Assembly: GCF_003248355.1 (NCBI RefSeq)
Contig: NZ_QKWY01000002.1
Location: 372,001-436,000, forward strand
Direction: 5' to 3'
DNA: 64,000 nt
Origin: Streptomyces sp. AC1-42W
GTDB taxonomy: Bacteria > Actinomycetota > Actinomycetes > Streptomycetales > Streptomycetaceae
The notes beneath the pieces are model-generated. The model searched no databases. It was not told the DNA's origin and saw only the letters and a list, made by a program, of their open reading frames with translations. Below are positions 7,498 to 14,820 of this stretch, in pieces; the stretch's first letter is position 1; each line of letters opens with the position of its first letter. The position numbers and the translations under genes are program-made.

Positions 7498-7603
7498 ATA
7501 CGGAACTGTAATCGTCGCCCGCACAACCCCATCCCGAACCTGTGGGTCAGTTGTGTGGGCGGATAGCGGAATTCGTGCTTCAAGGTCTTGTGGGGGACCC
7601 ATT

Positions 7604-8443
7604 TTGCATCTGAAAGACAGCATTTCCGACGGGCAGCCCGAGCTGCCCGCCGGCACGGCCGAGTCCGAGGAGGGGGAGCAACCGCAGTCCGGGGCGGAGC
7701 CCGTCGCCGTCGTGAAGCGGCGCCCGCGCGGGCGTACGACCCTGATCATCGCCGCCGCAGCCGTCCTCGGCCTGGCGGGTGGCGTCGCCGCCGGGTACCG
7801 CGTACAGGCGGACCGGGCCCCGACGCCGCTCGCCGCGCTCTCGCAGCCCGGTCTCGCGTACCCGGCGAAGGCGCTGCCCGCGGGCAGCGAGCCGGCCCCG
7901 CTGCCGGCCTCGCAGGACCGCAAGGTCCGCACCGAGGGCGACCTGCGCAAGCTCATCGTGCCCCGGCCCAAGGGCTGGCAGGAGGACAAGGGCCTGACCG
8001 CTCTCTCCCCGGACGGGTGGCTGGGGGTGGAGGACTACGCCATGAACTTCGAGAACGAGGAGTACATGTACGGCGACCTCCTCGACCAGGGCCTCCGCCG
8101 GGTCGCGGGCGCGTCCTGGAAGAAGGGCGAGTACCGCGCGGCCGACGTGTACCTGGTGCAGTTCAGCTCGGGCGCCGCCGCCGCCGCGCACGCGGAGGAC
8201 CAGCGCTCGTACATGCCCGGGAAGCGGGCCGCCGGCAACGAGGGCACCGCGATCGAGGGCAGCGCCGAGGGCCGCTACTACCTCTTCCCGGCCGAGCGCA
8301 AGGCCGGTTACCTGCCCTTCTACCAGGCCAGGGCCATCTTCAGCCGGGGCGACGTCATGGTCGACATCCACATCTACGACAGCGCCCCGATCAGCAAGAA
8401 GGACATCCGGACGCTGGCCGAGCGACAGCTGGAGCGCCTGTGA
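7604..8443 (+). CDS. Membrane-anchored protein of unknown function, paralogue 1 of 3
   Basis: This protein of about 279 residues has a proline/glutamate-rich cytoplasmic N-terminus, one membrane helix (TLIIAAAAVLGLAGGVAAGY, about residues 47-66) and an extracytoplasmic domain of ~200 residues. It shares with the next two genes the segment DLRKLIVPRPKGWQ (here ~108-121) and a C-terminal QARAIFSRGDVMVDIHIY region. The start is inferred as TTG 7604, 8 nt after GGGGGA; the reading frame is open further upstream without a better start. Its TGA overlaps the next GTG (GTGA). No enzymatic motif is visible. I read it as part of a translationally coupled operon that arose by repeated duplication. Confidence 0.7.
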   Translation: MHLKDSISDGQPELPAGTAESEEGEQPQSGAEPVAVVKRRPRGRTTLIIAAAAVLGLAGGVAAGYRVQADRAPTPLAALSQPGLAYPAKALPAGSEPAPLPASQDRKVRTEGDLRKLIVPRPKGWQEDKGLTALSPDGWLGVEDYAMNFENEEYMYGDLLDQGLRRVAGASWKKGEYRAADVYLVQFSSGAAAAAHAEDQRSYMPGKRAAGNEGTAIEGSAEGRYYLFPAERKAGYLPFYQARAIFSRGDVMVDIHIYDSAPISKKDIRTLAERQLERL

Positions 8444-9258
8444 GCGACGAGAACACGCCCGAGCCCGCGGCGGCCCCGGAACCGGCGATCGTCCCCGAGC
8501 CCGCTCCCGTACGGAAGCGCCGGGCGCGGCGGGTGGCCCTCGCGGCGCTCCCCGTCGTCCTGGTGCTCGCCGCCGTCGCCGGCGCGGGCGCGTACACGAA
8601 GGTCACCGTCGACGGCGCGGACCGCACCGTTCCCACCCGGCTGTGGCAGAAACCCGCGCACGAGCCGGCCAAGGACCCCGCCGGGGACATCGAGCGGGGC
8701 CGGTCCACCACCGAACTGAGCAAGCTGCTGCTGCCCGTACCGTCGGGCTTCCGGCTCGGCCCCGACTCGGGCACGTACGGCAACGACGCCGAGATCAGCG
8801 GTCCCGCGGCCACCGCGGAGATGAAGGACGGCGGGCGCGGCCTGTCGGGCCGGCAGCGGCGGGAGTTCGAGAAGCGCGTCGACAAACTGCACGTCCAGGG
8901 ACTGGCCGTGCGCACCTACGCCTCGGACGACAACGACCTGGTCGTCGACACGCAGCTGGTGTGGATGAAGGACAAGAAGGCCGTCCGGGACCTCTACACC
9001 TTCCGGCACGAGCTCCTCGACAGCATCGGCGTCCTGCGCGACGGCCCGAAGATCGACGGCCACCGGCGGAACGCCTCCTGCTTCCTCAACCCCAAGGAGG
9101 GCAAGCGGCGGGTCGAGGGCATGTTCTGCATGGCGTACGAGGGCGAGGTGATGGTCATCTTCTCGGCGTCCGGGACCGCGCCCTTCCGCAAGGCGGACGT
9201 CGCCGAACTGGTGAAGGACCAGCTGAACCACATCACGTCCCCGGGGGAGTACATATGA
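8440..9258 (+). CDS. Membrane-anchored protein of unknown function, paralogue 2 of 3
   Basis: This 272-residue protein starts at GTG 8440, overlapping the stop of paralogue 1 by 4 bases. An acidic Pro-rich tail is followed by RKRRAR and a membrane helix (VALAALPVVLVLAAVAGAGAY), then the extracytoplasmic domain with TELSKLLLPVPSGFRLGP, aligned to the LRKLIVPRPKGW and LRELLLPAPAGA segments of its neighbours. It contains two Cys (near ASCFLNPKEG and GMFCMAYEG) that may form a disulfide outside the cell; paralogues 1 and 3 lack them. The positive-inside rule places the N-terminus in the cytoplasm. Function unknown. Confidence 0.75.
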   Translation: MSDENTPEPAAAPEPAIVPEPAPVRKRRARRVALAALPVVLVLAAVAGAGAYTKVTVDGADRTVPTRLWQKPAHEPAKDPAGDIERGRSTTELSKLLLPVPSGFRLGPDSGTYGNDAEISGPAATAEMKDGGRGLSGRQRREFEKRVDKLHVQGLAVRTYASDDNDLVVDTQLVWMKDKKAVRDLYTFRHELLDSIGVLRDGPKIDGHRRNASCFLNPKEGKRRVEGMFCMAYEGEVMVIFSASGTAPFRKADVAELVKDQLNHITSPGEYI

Positions 9259-10070
9259 GCGAGCAGACGGCCACGCCCGCGGTCCCGGTTGTCCCGGTGC
9301 CCCGGCCCCCGCGCCGGATGCTGCGTGCCGTGGCGCGGTGGACCACCGCCGTGCTGGTGTTCGGTGCGGTCGGGGCGGGTACGGCGTACGGCATCACGTC
9401 GATGGAGCGCACGGACGTGCCCGGCCTGGCGACCGAGAGCGACGGGCGCTGGGACTACCCGAAGCTCAGCCTGCCGGCGCTCCCGGCGGACAGACCGCGC
9501 CCCGGCAGCGACGGCAACCCGCTGGAGATCCACTACGCCGACCTGCGCGAACTGCTGCTGCCCGCCCCGGCCGGGGCCACGGTGGACAAGAAGCTCAAGG
9601 GCGGCTGGGTCACCCCGGAGCGGTTCGCCTCCGAGTTCCACAAAAGCGCCCGGCCCAGCATCGTCACGCGCCTGGAGGAGGGGACCCTGCGGCACATCGC
9701 GGCGCGCGGCTGGACCATGCCGGACGGCACGTCGAACCGGATCTATCTGCTGCGGTTCGGCTCGGCGGAGGACGCCGACGCGTTCCGCGACGCGCGGTTC
9801 ATCGGGTCGTCGTCGCCCGGTGACCCGCCGATCGACACCCAGGGGCACCTGAACCTGGACGAAAGCTGGAAGGGTGGTGGAAAGGTGGACACCACCGCCT
9901 CCTACGTCTACGTCGAGCCGAAGCCCTACGGTTCCGCGCAGGTGCGGGAGGCCTACGTGGTCGCGGGGGACACGCTCGCCCTCGTCGTCCAGTCCCGCGA
10001 GGGCGGCGGCGGCACGCCCCGGGTCCCGTTCCACCAGACGGTCATCCTGCAGAACCAGCTCCTGGGCTGA
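9255..10070 (+). CDS. Membrane-anchored protein of unknown function, paralogue 3 of 3
   Basis: This 271-residue protein overlaps the previous gene by ATGA (9255-9258). It has a short Pro-rich tail, PPRRMLRAVARW and a membrane helix (TTAVLVFGAVGAGTAYGI). An outer domain follows with DLRELLLPAPAGATVDKK and a repeated sense of the MYLLRFGSAEDADAFRDAR type that also occurs in paralogue 1 (VYLVQFSSGAAAAAHAED). The three proteins may form a heteromeric surface complex, by analogy with other coupled paralogue operons; this is inference only. Function unknown. Confidence 0.75.
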   Translation: MSEQTATPAVPVVPVPRPPRRMLRAVARWTTAVLVFGAVGAGTAYGITSMERTDVPGLATESDGRWDYPKLSLPALPADRPRPGSDGNPLEIHYADLRELLLPAPAGATVDKKLKGGWVTPERFASEFHKSARPSIVTRLEEGTLRHIAARGWTMPDGTSNRIYLLRFGSAEDADAFRDARFIGSSSPGDPPIDTQGHLNLDESWKGGGKVDTTASYVYVEPKPYGSAQVREAYVVAGDTLALVVQSREGGGGTPRVPFHQTVILQNQLLG

Positions 10071-10172
10071 CCGGACGCCCCGGAACGGCGGGGCCGGGTC
10101 CCACCCATTAGGCTGGGGCCCGGTCCGGTACTGCCCTGTACCGCGCCCTACCGCTCGTCCGAGGAGCTCTCC

Positions 10173-10274
10173 GTGCTTGAGGCATTCTTCTCCGCCCTGC
10201 TGGTCCTGGTCTGCGTCGGCGTCCTCGCCTTCGCCGCCGTGACCGTGAAGAAGCTGTACCAGGGCCAGCGCTGA
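10173..10274 (+). CDS. 33-residue single-pass membrane protein
   Basis: A GTG start at 10173, preceded by CGAGGAG 6-7 nt upstream, opens a 33-residue protein. It has a single hydrophobic helix (AFFSALLVLVCVGVLAFAAV) and a basic Gln-containing end (TVKKLYQGQR). The composition, the SD and a recollection that near-identical mini-proteins occur across Streptomyces support it as real. Function unknown; it would sit in the membrane with the basic end inside. Confidence 0.65.
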   Translation: MLEAFFSALLVLVCVGVLAFAAVTVKKLYQGQR

Positions 10275-10340
10275 CCACCTGCCCCACCCGCCCGTTCCCG
10301 GCCCTCCCGCCTCCCGCCTCACAGATCGACTGAGCCGCTC

Positions 10341-10913
10341 ATGATCGAGATCCCGTCCGACCTGCACCCGGACCTCGTCCCGCTGGCGTTCCTCCTGGGG
10401 AACTGGGTGGGCGCGGGCGTCTCCGACTTCCCCGGCGCCGAGAAGTGCAACTTCGGCCAGGAGGTCACCTTCAGCCACGACGGCCGGGACTTCCTGGAGT
10501 ACACCTCGCACTCCTGGGTCCTCGACGCCGAGGGCGACAAGGTCCGCCCGCTGGAGACCGAGACGGGCTACTGGCGCATCGACAAGGAGCGCAAGGTCGA
10601 GGTCGTCATGGCCCGCGACCAGGGCGTCATCGAGATCTGGTACGGCGAGCTGGCCGACAAGAAGCCGCAGATCGACCTCGTCACCGACGCGGTCGCCCGT
10701 ACCGCGGCCTCCGGCCCGTACAGCGGTGGCAAGCGGCTCTACGGCTACGTCAACAGCGACCTGATGTGGGTCGGCGAGAAGGCGACGCCCGAGGTCGAGC
10801 TGCGCCCGTACATGTCGGCGCACCTGAAGAAGACCGTCACGCCCGAGGAGGTCGAGGCGATGGCGAAGAGCCTGGGCGACCTGCCGGACGACGGGATCGC
10901 GTTCTTCAAGTAG
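10341..10913 (+). CDS. Nitrobindin-like FABP-family beta-barrel protein
   Basis: This 190-residue protein of the nitrobindin/THAP4-like (formerly DUF1794) family is recognised by LAFLLGNWVGAGVSDFP near the start, TFSHDGRDFLEYTSHSW in the middle and a C-terminal VELRPYMSAHLKKTVTPEE. Family knowledge: these 10-stranded barrels bind ferric heme through a His near the C-terminus and can isomerise peroxynitrite. His167 or so in MSAHLKK is the candidate ligand here. Some members may bind fatty acids instead, so heme binding is probable rather than certain. The gene directly precedes nur. The last bases and stop are tandemly duplicated. Confidence 0.8.
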   Translation: MIEIPSDLHPDLVPLAFLLGNWVGAGVSDFPGAEKCNFGQEVTFSHDGRDFLEYTSHSWVLDAEGDKVRPLETETGYWRIDKERKVEVVMARDQGVIEIWYGELADKKPQIDLVTDAVARTAASGPYSGGKRLYGYVNSDLMWVGEKATPEVELRPYMSAHLKKTVTPEEVEAMAKSLGDLPDDGIAFFK

Positions 10914-10945
10914 GCACCTCCGATTCTTCAAGTAGGCACCTCCGA
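10902..10945 (+). repeat. 22-bp perfect tandem duplication spanning a stop codon
   Basis: Bases 10902-10923 (last codons FFK, TAG, and following spacer) are repeated exactly at 10924-10945. The duplication leaves the protein unchanged because the first TAG is still used. Confidence 0.95.
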
Positions 10946-11011
10946 GCAGCCGGCTCCAAGTAGCCCGGGATTCCGCCGAACGGGCCCGCCGCCCGGATCT
11001 ACACTGGGTCT

Positions 11012-11494
11012 GTGGTGAGCACCGACTGGAAGACCGATCTCCGGCAGCGCGGCTACCGGCTGACGCCGCAGCGCCAGCTCGTCCTGGAAGCCGTCGACAC
11101 GCTCGAACACGCGACGCCCGACGACATCCTCAGCGAGGTGCGCCGGACCGCGTCGGGCGTGAACATCTCGACGGTCTACCGGACGCTGGAGCTCCTGGAG
11201 GAGCTGGAGCTGGTCAGCCACGCCCATCTGGGTCACGGCGCCCCGACGTACCACCTGGCCGACCGCCACCATCACATCCATCTGGTGTGCCGGGACTGCT
11301 CGGACGTCATCGAGGCCGATGTGTCCGTCGTCGCTGAGTTCACCGAGAAGCTGCGCGGCGCGTTCGGGTTCGAGACGGACATGAAGCACTTCGCGATCTT
11401 CGGCCGCTGCGCCGACTGCACGGCGAAGGCGGCGCGGCCGGAAGCGGAATCCGCCGGACCGGAGGACGGGCCCGCACCGGCGGCCGGGGCCTGA
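11012..11494 (+). CDS. nur: Nur, nickel-responsive Fur-family repressor
   Basis: This 160-residue Fur-family protein has an N-terminal winged helix (LRQRGYRLTPQRQLVLEAV; NISTVYRTLELLEELELV) and a C-terminal dimer domain. The His-rich loop (SHAHLGHG, YHLADRHHHIHLVC) and two CxxC pairs (CRDC, CADC) form the metal sites. It matches my memory of S. coelicolor Nur closely. Nur represses the Ni-uptake system and sodF and thereby controls Ni- and Fe-SOD. The tail after CADC (about 30 residues, Ala/Pro/Glu-rich) is longer than in the S. coelicolor protein. TACACT lies 6 nt before GTG 11012, indicating a leaderless transcript. Confidence 0.92.
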   Translation: MVSTDWKTDLRQRGYRLTPQRQLVLEAVDTLEHATPDDILSEVRRTASGVNISTVYRTLELLEELELVSHAHLGHGAPTYHLADRHHHIHLVCRDCSDVIEADVSVVAEFTEKLRGAFGFETDMKHFAIFGRCADCTAKAARPEAESAGPEDGPAPAAGA

Positions 11495-11516
11495 GCACCA
11501 GTCGTAGGCTGGTCGC

Positions 11517-12482
11517 ATGAAGAGCCCCCTGCTGTCCCTGCCCGGCGCCGTCCCCGCCGAGGGTCGCGACGAAGGCGTCGCCGCGCACTACGGCGACCTG
11601 TTCCGCGAGCAGCGCGCCCTCGCCGACGGTTCGGGCCTGGTCGACCTCTCGCACCGCGGTGTCGTCACCGTCTCCGGGAGCGACCGGCTGGCCTGGCTGC
11701 ACCTCCTGATCACCCAGCACGTCACCGAACTCGCCCCCGGCCAGGCCACCGAGGCGCTGATCCTCAGCGCCAACGGCCACATCGAGCACGCCCTGTATCT
11801 CGTGGACGACGGCGAGCGGGTGTGGATGCACGTCGAACCGGGAACGCGCCAGGACCTCATCGCCTATCTGGAGTCGATGAAGTTCTTCTACCGGGTCGAG
11901 GTCGCCGACCGCACCGAGGACTTCGCGGTGGTGCACCTCCCGGCCGGCTCGATCGCGGAGGCCCCGGAGGGGTCCGTCGTACGCGAGACGCCGTACGGCC
12001 GCGACCTGTTCCTGCCCCGCCCCGAGCTGGAGTCGTACGCCGCCGGGCACGGCCCGCTCGCCGGGGTGCTGGCGTACGAGGCGCTGCGCGTCGAGGCGCA
12101 CCGGCCGCGGCTCGGCTTCGAGACCGACCACCGCACCATCCCGCACGAGCTGGGCCTGATCGGCGTCGCCGTCCATCTCCAGAAGGGCTGCTACCGGGGC
12201 CAGGAGACCGTCGCGCGGGTGCACAACCTGGGCAAGCCGCCCCGCCGCCTGGTCTTCCTGCACCTGGACGGCAGCGAGGTGCATCTGCCGGGCCCCGGCA
12301 CCCCGGTCCGGCTCGCGTCGGACGGGCCCGACGGCCGGCAGCTGGGCTTCGTCACCACGTCCGCCCGCCACTACGAGCTGGGCCCGATCGCCCTGGCCCT
12401 GGTGAAGCGGAACGTGGCGGTCGACGCGGAACTGCTCGCCGGTGACACGGCGGCGGCGCAGGAGACCGTCGTCGAGCCGTAG
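11517..12482 (+). CDS. ygfZ: YgfZ/GcvT-like folate-binding protein
   Basis: This 321-residue protein has the GcvT-like fold. The diagnostic YgfZ motif KGCYRGQE lies near residue 223, along with HRPRLGFETDHRTIPHE before it. YgfZ binds tetrahydrofolate and assists assembly or repair of certain Fe-S enzymes such as MiaB. The motif Cys is essential in E. coli. TAGGCT lies 6 nt before ATG 11517 and no SD is present, again indicating leaderless expression. It starts 22 bp after nur but with its own promoter. Cytoplasmic. Confidence 0.9.
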   Translation: MKSPLLSLPGAVPAEGRDEGVAAHYGDLFREQRALADGSGLVDLSHRGVVTVSGSDRLAWLHLLITQHVTELAPGQATEALILSANGHIEHALYLVDDGERVWMHVEPGTRQDLIAYLESMKFFYRVEVADRTEDFAVVHLPAGSIAEAPEGSVVRETPYGRDLFLPRPELESYAAGHGPLAGVLAYEALRVEAHRPRLGFETDHRTIPHELGLIGVAVHLQKGCYRGQETVARVHNLGKPPRRLVFLHLDGSEVHLPGPGTPVRLASDGPDGRQLGFVTTSARHYELGPIALALVKRNVAVDAELLAGDTAAAQETVVEP

Positions 12483-12500
12483 GACGTACCGGAGCGGGGC

Positions 12501-12950
12501 TCAGACCTCGACGATGACGGTGAACGGGCCGTGGTTCGTGAGCGAGACGCGCATGTCCGCCCCGAACCGGCCCGTCTCCACCGTCGCCCCCAGGGCCCGC
12601 AGCCGCGCCACGACCTCGTCCACCAGCGGCTCGGCGACCTCGCCGGGCGCGGCGGCGTTCCAGGTGGGGCGGCGGCCCTTGCGGGCGTCTCCGTAGAGGG
12701 TGAACTGCGAAATCACCAGAAGCGGAGCGTTCACGTCCGAGCAGGACCTCTCGCCCTCCAGGATGCGGACCGACCAGAGCTTGCGGGCGAGCTGCGCCGC
12801 CTTCTCCGGGGTGTCCCCGTGGGTGACCCCCACCAGGACGCACAGGCCCTCGCCGGTTATCTCCCCGACGATCCGGGAACCCCCGTCGCCGTCCGCCGCG
12901 TCCCTCACCGAGACGCTCGCGCCATCCACCCTCTGTACCACTGCACGCAT
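12501..12950 (-). CDS. dtd: D-aminoacyl-tRNA deacylase Dtd
   Basis: This 149-residue enzyme has all DTD signatures: MRAVVQRV at the start, LVGVTHGDT, the SQFTLYGDARKGRRPTW segment (catalytic SQFTL loop) and the NHGPFTVIV cross-subunit motif near the C-terminus. It hydrolyses D-aminoacyl-tRNAs and, in many species, Gly-tRNA(Ala), recycling tRNA. It is a cytoplasmic homodimer. It is slightly longer than E. coli Dtd because of an acidic insert (DAADGDGGS) near residue 20. TAGGTT 7 nt before the ATG suggests a leaderless mRNA. Convergent with ygfZ. Confidence 0.95.
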   Translation of the reverse strand: MRAVVQRVDGASVSVRDAADGDGGSRIVGEITGEGLCVLVGVTHGDTPEKAAQLARKLWSVRILEGERSCSDVNAPLLVISQFTLYGDARKGRRPTWNAAAPGEVAEPLVDEVVARLRALGATVETGRFGADMRVSLTNHGPFTVIVEV

Positions 12951-13067
12951 ACAGACCAACCTATCTTGGGCCGAACGGGTACAGAGCAACCTCATCGGGG
13001 CCCTCGGGGTGGCACGATGCTCGGGAGGCGGTGCGCCGACGCACCGGTCGAGGGGATGGACACAAGC

Positions 13068-13697
13068 ATGAGCACCCATGGAACCGGGCAGTTCCCGGCC
13101 GCAGTGCCGGTCGCGCGTCCCGGCGTCAGCGGCGGCACGGGCCCCGGTACGAGCATCAGCACCATGCGCCCGCCCGTACAGCGGACCGGGCAGGGCGACG
13201 AGGCGGGCGACGGCGCGGCCCGGCCCGACCTGGGCGCGCTGCGGCTGCCGGAGCTGCGCGCGCTGCGCCGCGACGCCCAGCGCGACGAGGCCGACCTCAG
13301 CTATGTGCGGCGGCTCGTGCAGGGCCGGATCGACATCCTGCGCGCCGAACTGGCCCGGCGCGCGGGCCCGGAGGCTCCGGTGGTGGACCGGCTGTCGGAG
13401 ATCCTCGCCGACGCCCCGTCCCCGCAGCGCTCCTCCGCCCGGCACGTCACGCTGTCCACGCCGCGCAGCGCGGAGTACCGCAGGCTCGCGGCCGAGACGC
13501 TCGCCGAGGTCGAGCTGTCCGACCTGGACGCCCGGACGGACGAAGAGCTGCACACCGCGATGGGGCGCCTCGTCCGCTACGAGCAGCAGGTCTCCCGGCG
13601 CCGGCACCGGCTCCAGCGCACGGCGGACGGGTGCGGTGCGGAGATCGCCCGCAGGTACCGTGACGGGGAAGCACACGTAGACGACCTGCTCGTTTGA
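13068..13697 (+). CDS. rsiG: RsiG, c-di-GMP-binding anti-sigma factor of WhiG
   Basis: This 209-residue mostly helical protein carries the two c-di-GMP-binding repeats E(x3)S(x2)R(x3)Q(x3)D that define RsiG. The first is at E74-S78-R81-Q85-D89 and the second at E172-S176-R179-Q183-D187; every key residue is present. Family knowledge: RsiG loaded with c-di-GMP holds the sporulation sigma factor WhiG inactive, and a fall in c-di-GMP releases it. The N-terminal ~50 residues are Gly/Pro/Thr-rich and disordered. Start 13068 is preferred over ATG 13056 because GAGGGGA sits before it, whereas it would be only 1-2 nt from 13056. whiG is not in the window. CdgB, a c-di-GMP synthase, is encoded about 44 kb away. 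Confidence 0.92.
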   Translation: MSTHGTGQFPAAVPVARPGVSGGTGPGTSISTMRPPVQRTGQGDEAGDGAARPDLGALRLPELRALRRDAQRDEADLSYVRRLVQGRIDILRAELARRAGPEAPVVDRLSEILADAPSPQRSSARHVTLSTPRSAEYRRLAAETLAEVELSDLDARTDEELHTAMGRLVRYEQQVSRRRHRLQRTADGCGAEIARRYRDGEAHVDDLLV

Positions 13698-13745
13698 GGC
13701 GATCCCTCCGGGGGCGGGTCCACCGCCCGTTCCCGGAAGGCCGCC

Positions 13746-14732
13746 ATGACCCCCAGCGCAGCCCGTACGCCCGCCCCCTCCGACGCCGCCCCCTGCCTGC
13801 CCGTGCTGGCCGAGGTCGTACGGTCCGGTTTCACCGAGGGGCACCACCGGGGCTCGCTGGTCGTGCTCGCCGCGGACGGCAGTGTGGAGCTGGCCCTCGG
13901 TGACCCGGCGGCCCCGGTCTTCCCGCGCTCCTCGAACAAGCCGATGCAGGCGGCGGCGGTGCTGCGGGCCGGGCTCGACCTGTCCGGCGAGCGGCTGGCC
14001 CTGGCCGCCGCCAGCCACTCCGGCGAGGGCTTCCACCTCGACCTCGTACGCAAGATGCTCGGCGAGCACGGTCTGTCGCCCGACGACCTGCAGACCCCGC
14101 CGGACCTGCCGCTGGACCCGGTGGAGGCGGAGACGTACCTCGCCTCCGGCCGGGTCCGCGACCGCCTCACGATGAACTGCTCCGGCAAGCACGCGGCGAT
14201 GCTCGCCGCCTGCGCGGTCAACGGCTGGGACCTGGCCGGTTATCTGGACCCGGCGCATCCGCTCCAGCGGCTGGTCCACCAGGTCGTGGAGGAGGCGGCG
14301 GGCGAGCCGGTCGCCGCCGTCGGCACGGACGGCTGCGGGGCGCCGCTGATGGCCGTCTCGCTGGTGGGGCTGGCTCGCGCGTTCCGGAGTTTCGTCCTGG
14401 CGGAGCCGGGTAGTGCGGAGCGCCGGGTGGCGGACGCGATGCGGGCGCACCCCGAGTACGTGGCGGGCACCCGGCGTCCCGACACCTGGCTGATGCGCGA
14501 GGTGCCGGGCGCGCTGTCCAAGATGGGCGCGGAGGCCGTCCAGGCGGTGGCCCTGGCGGACGGCAGGGCGCTGGCCTTCAAGATCGACGACGGTGCGACG
14601 CGGGCGCTGGGCCCGGTCCTGGCCCGCGCGCTGGGGCTGCTGGGGGTCGATACGCCGGTGGTCGCCCGGATCGGCCGCGCGCCGCTGCTGGGCGGGCCGG
14701 CGGAGGTGGGGGAGATCCGGGCGGTGTTCTGA
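13746..14732 (+). CDS. Asparaginase (Asparaginase_II family)
   Basis: This 328-residue cytoplasmic protein is of the family typified by Rhizobium etli AnsA. Recognisable segments are EVVRSGFTEGHHRGSLVVL, FPRSSNKPMQAAAVL (Ser-Ser-Lys catalytic motif), LALAAASHSGEGFH and LTMNCSGKHAAMLAAC. It should hydrolyse L-asparagine to aspartate and ammonia. The family lacks the canonical T-T triads of type I/II enzymes and uses the Ser-Lys pair plus Zn-binding residues. It starts 48 bp after rsiG. A GGAAGG element lies before ATG 13746. Confidence 0.88.
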   Translation: MTPSAARTPAPSDAAPCLPVLAEVVRSGFTEGHHRGSLVVLAADGSVELALGDPAAPVFPRSSNKPMQAAAVLRAGLDLSGERLALAAASHSGEGFHLDLVRKMLGEHGLSPDDLQTPPDLPLDPVEAETYLASGRVRDRLTMNCSGKHAAMLAACAVNGWDLAGYLDPAHPLQRLVHQVVEEAAGEPVAAVGTDGCGAPLMAVSLVGLARAFRSFVLAEPGSAERRVADAMRAHPEYVAGTRRPDTWLMREVPGALSKMGAEAVQAVALADGRALAFKIDDGATRALGPVLARALGLLGVDTPVVARIGRAPLLGGPAEVGEIRAVF

Positions 14733-14820
14733 GCCTTCGCCCTTCCCCGCGTACGGGTGTCCGAACCGGGCGCGCCAAAACCAGGCGACATCCCGCGCCG
14801 CGCTCCTTAGCGTGTGGCGC

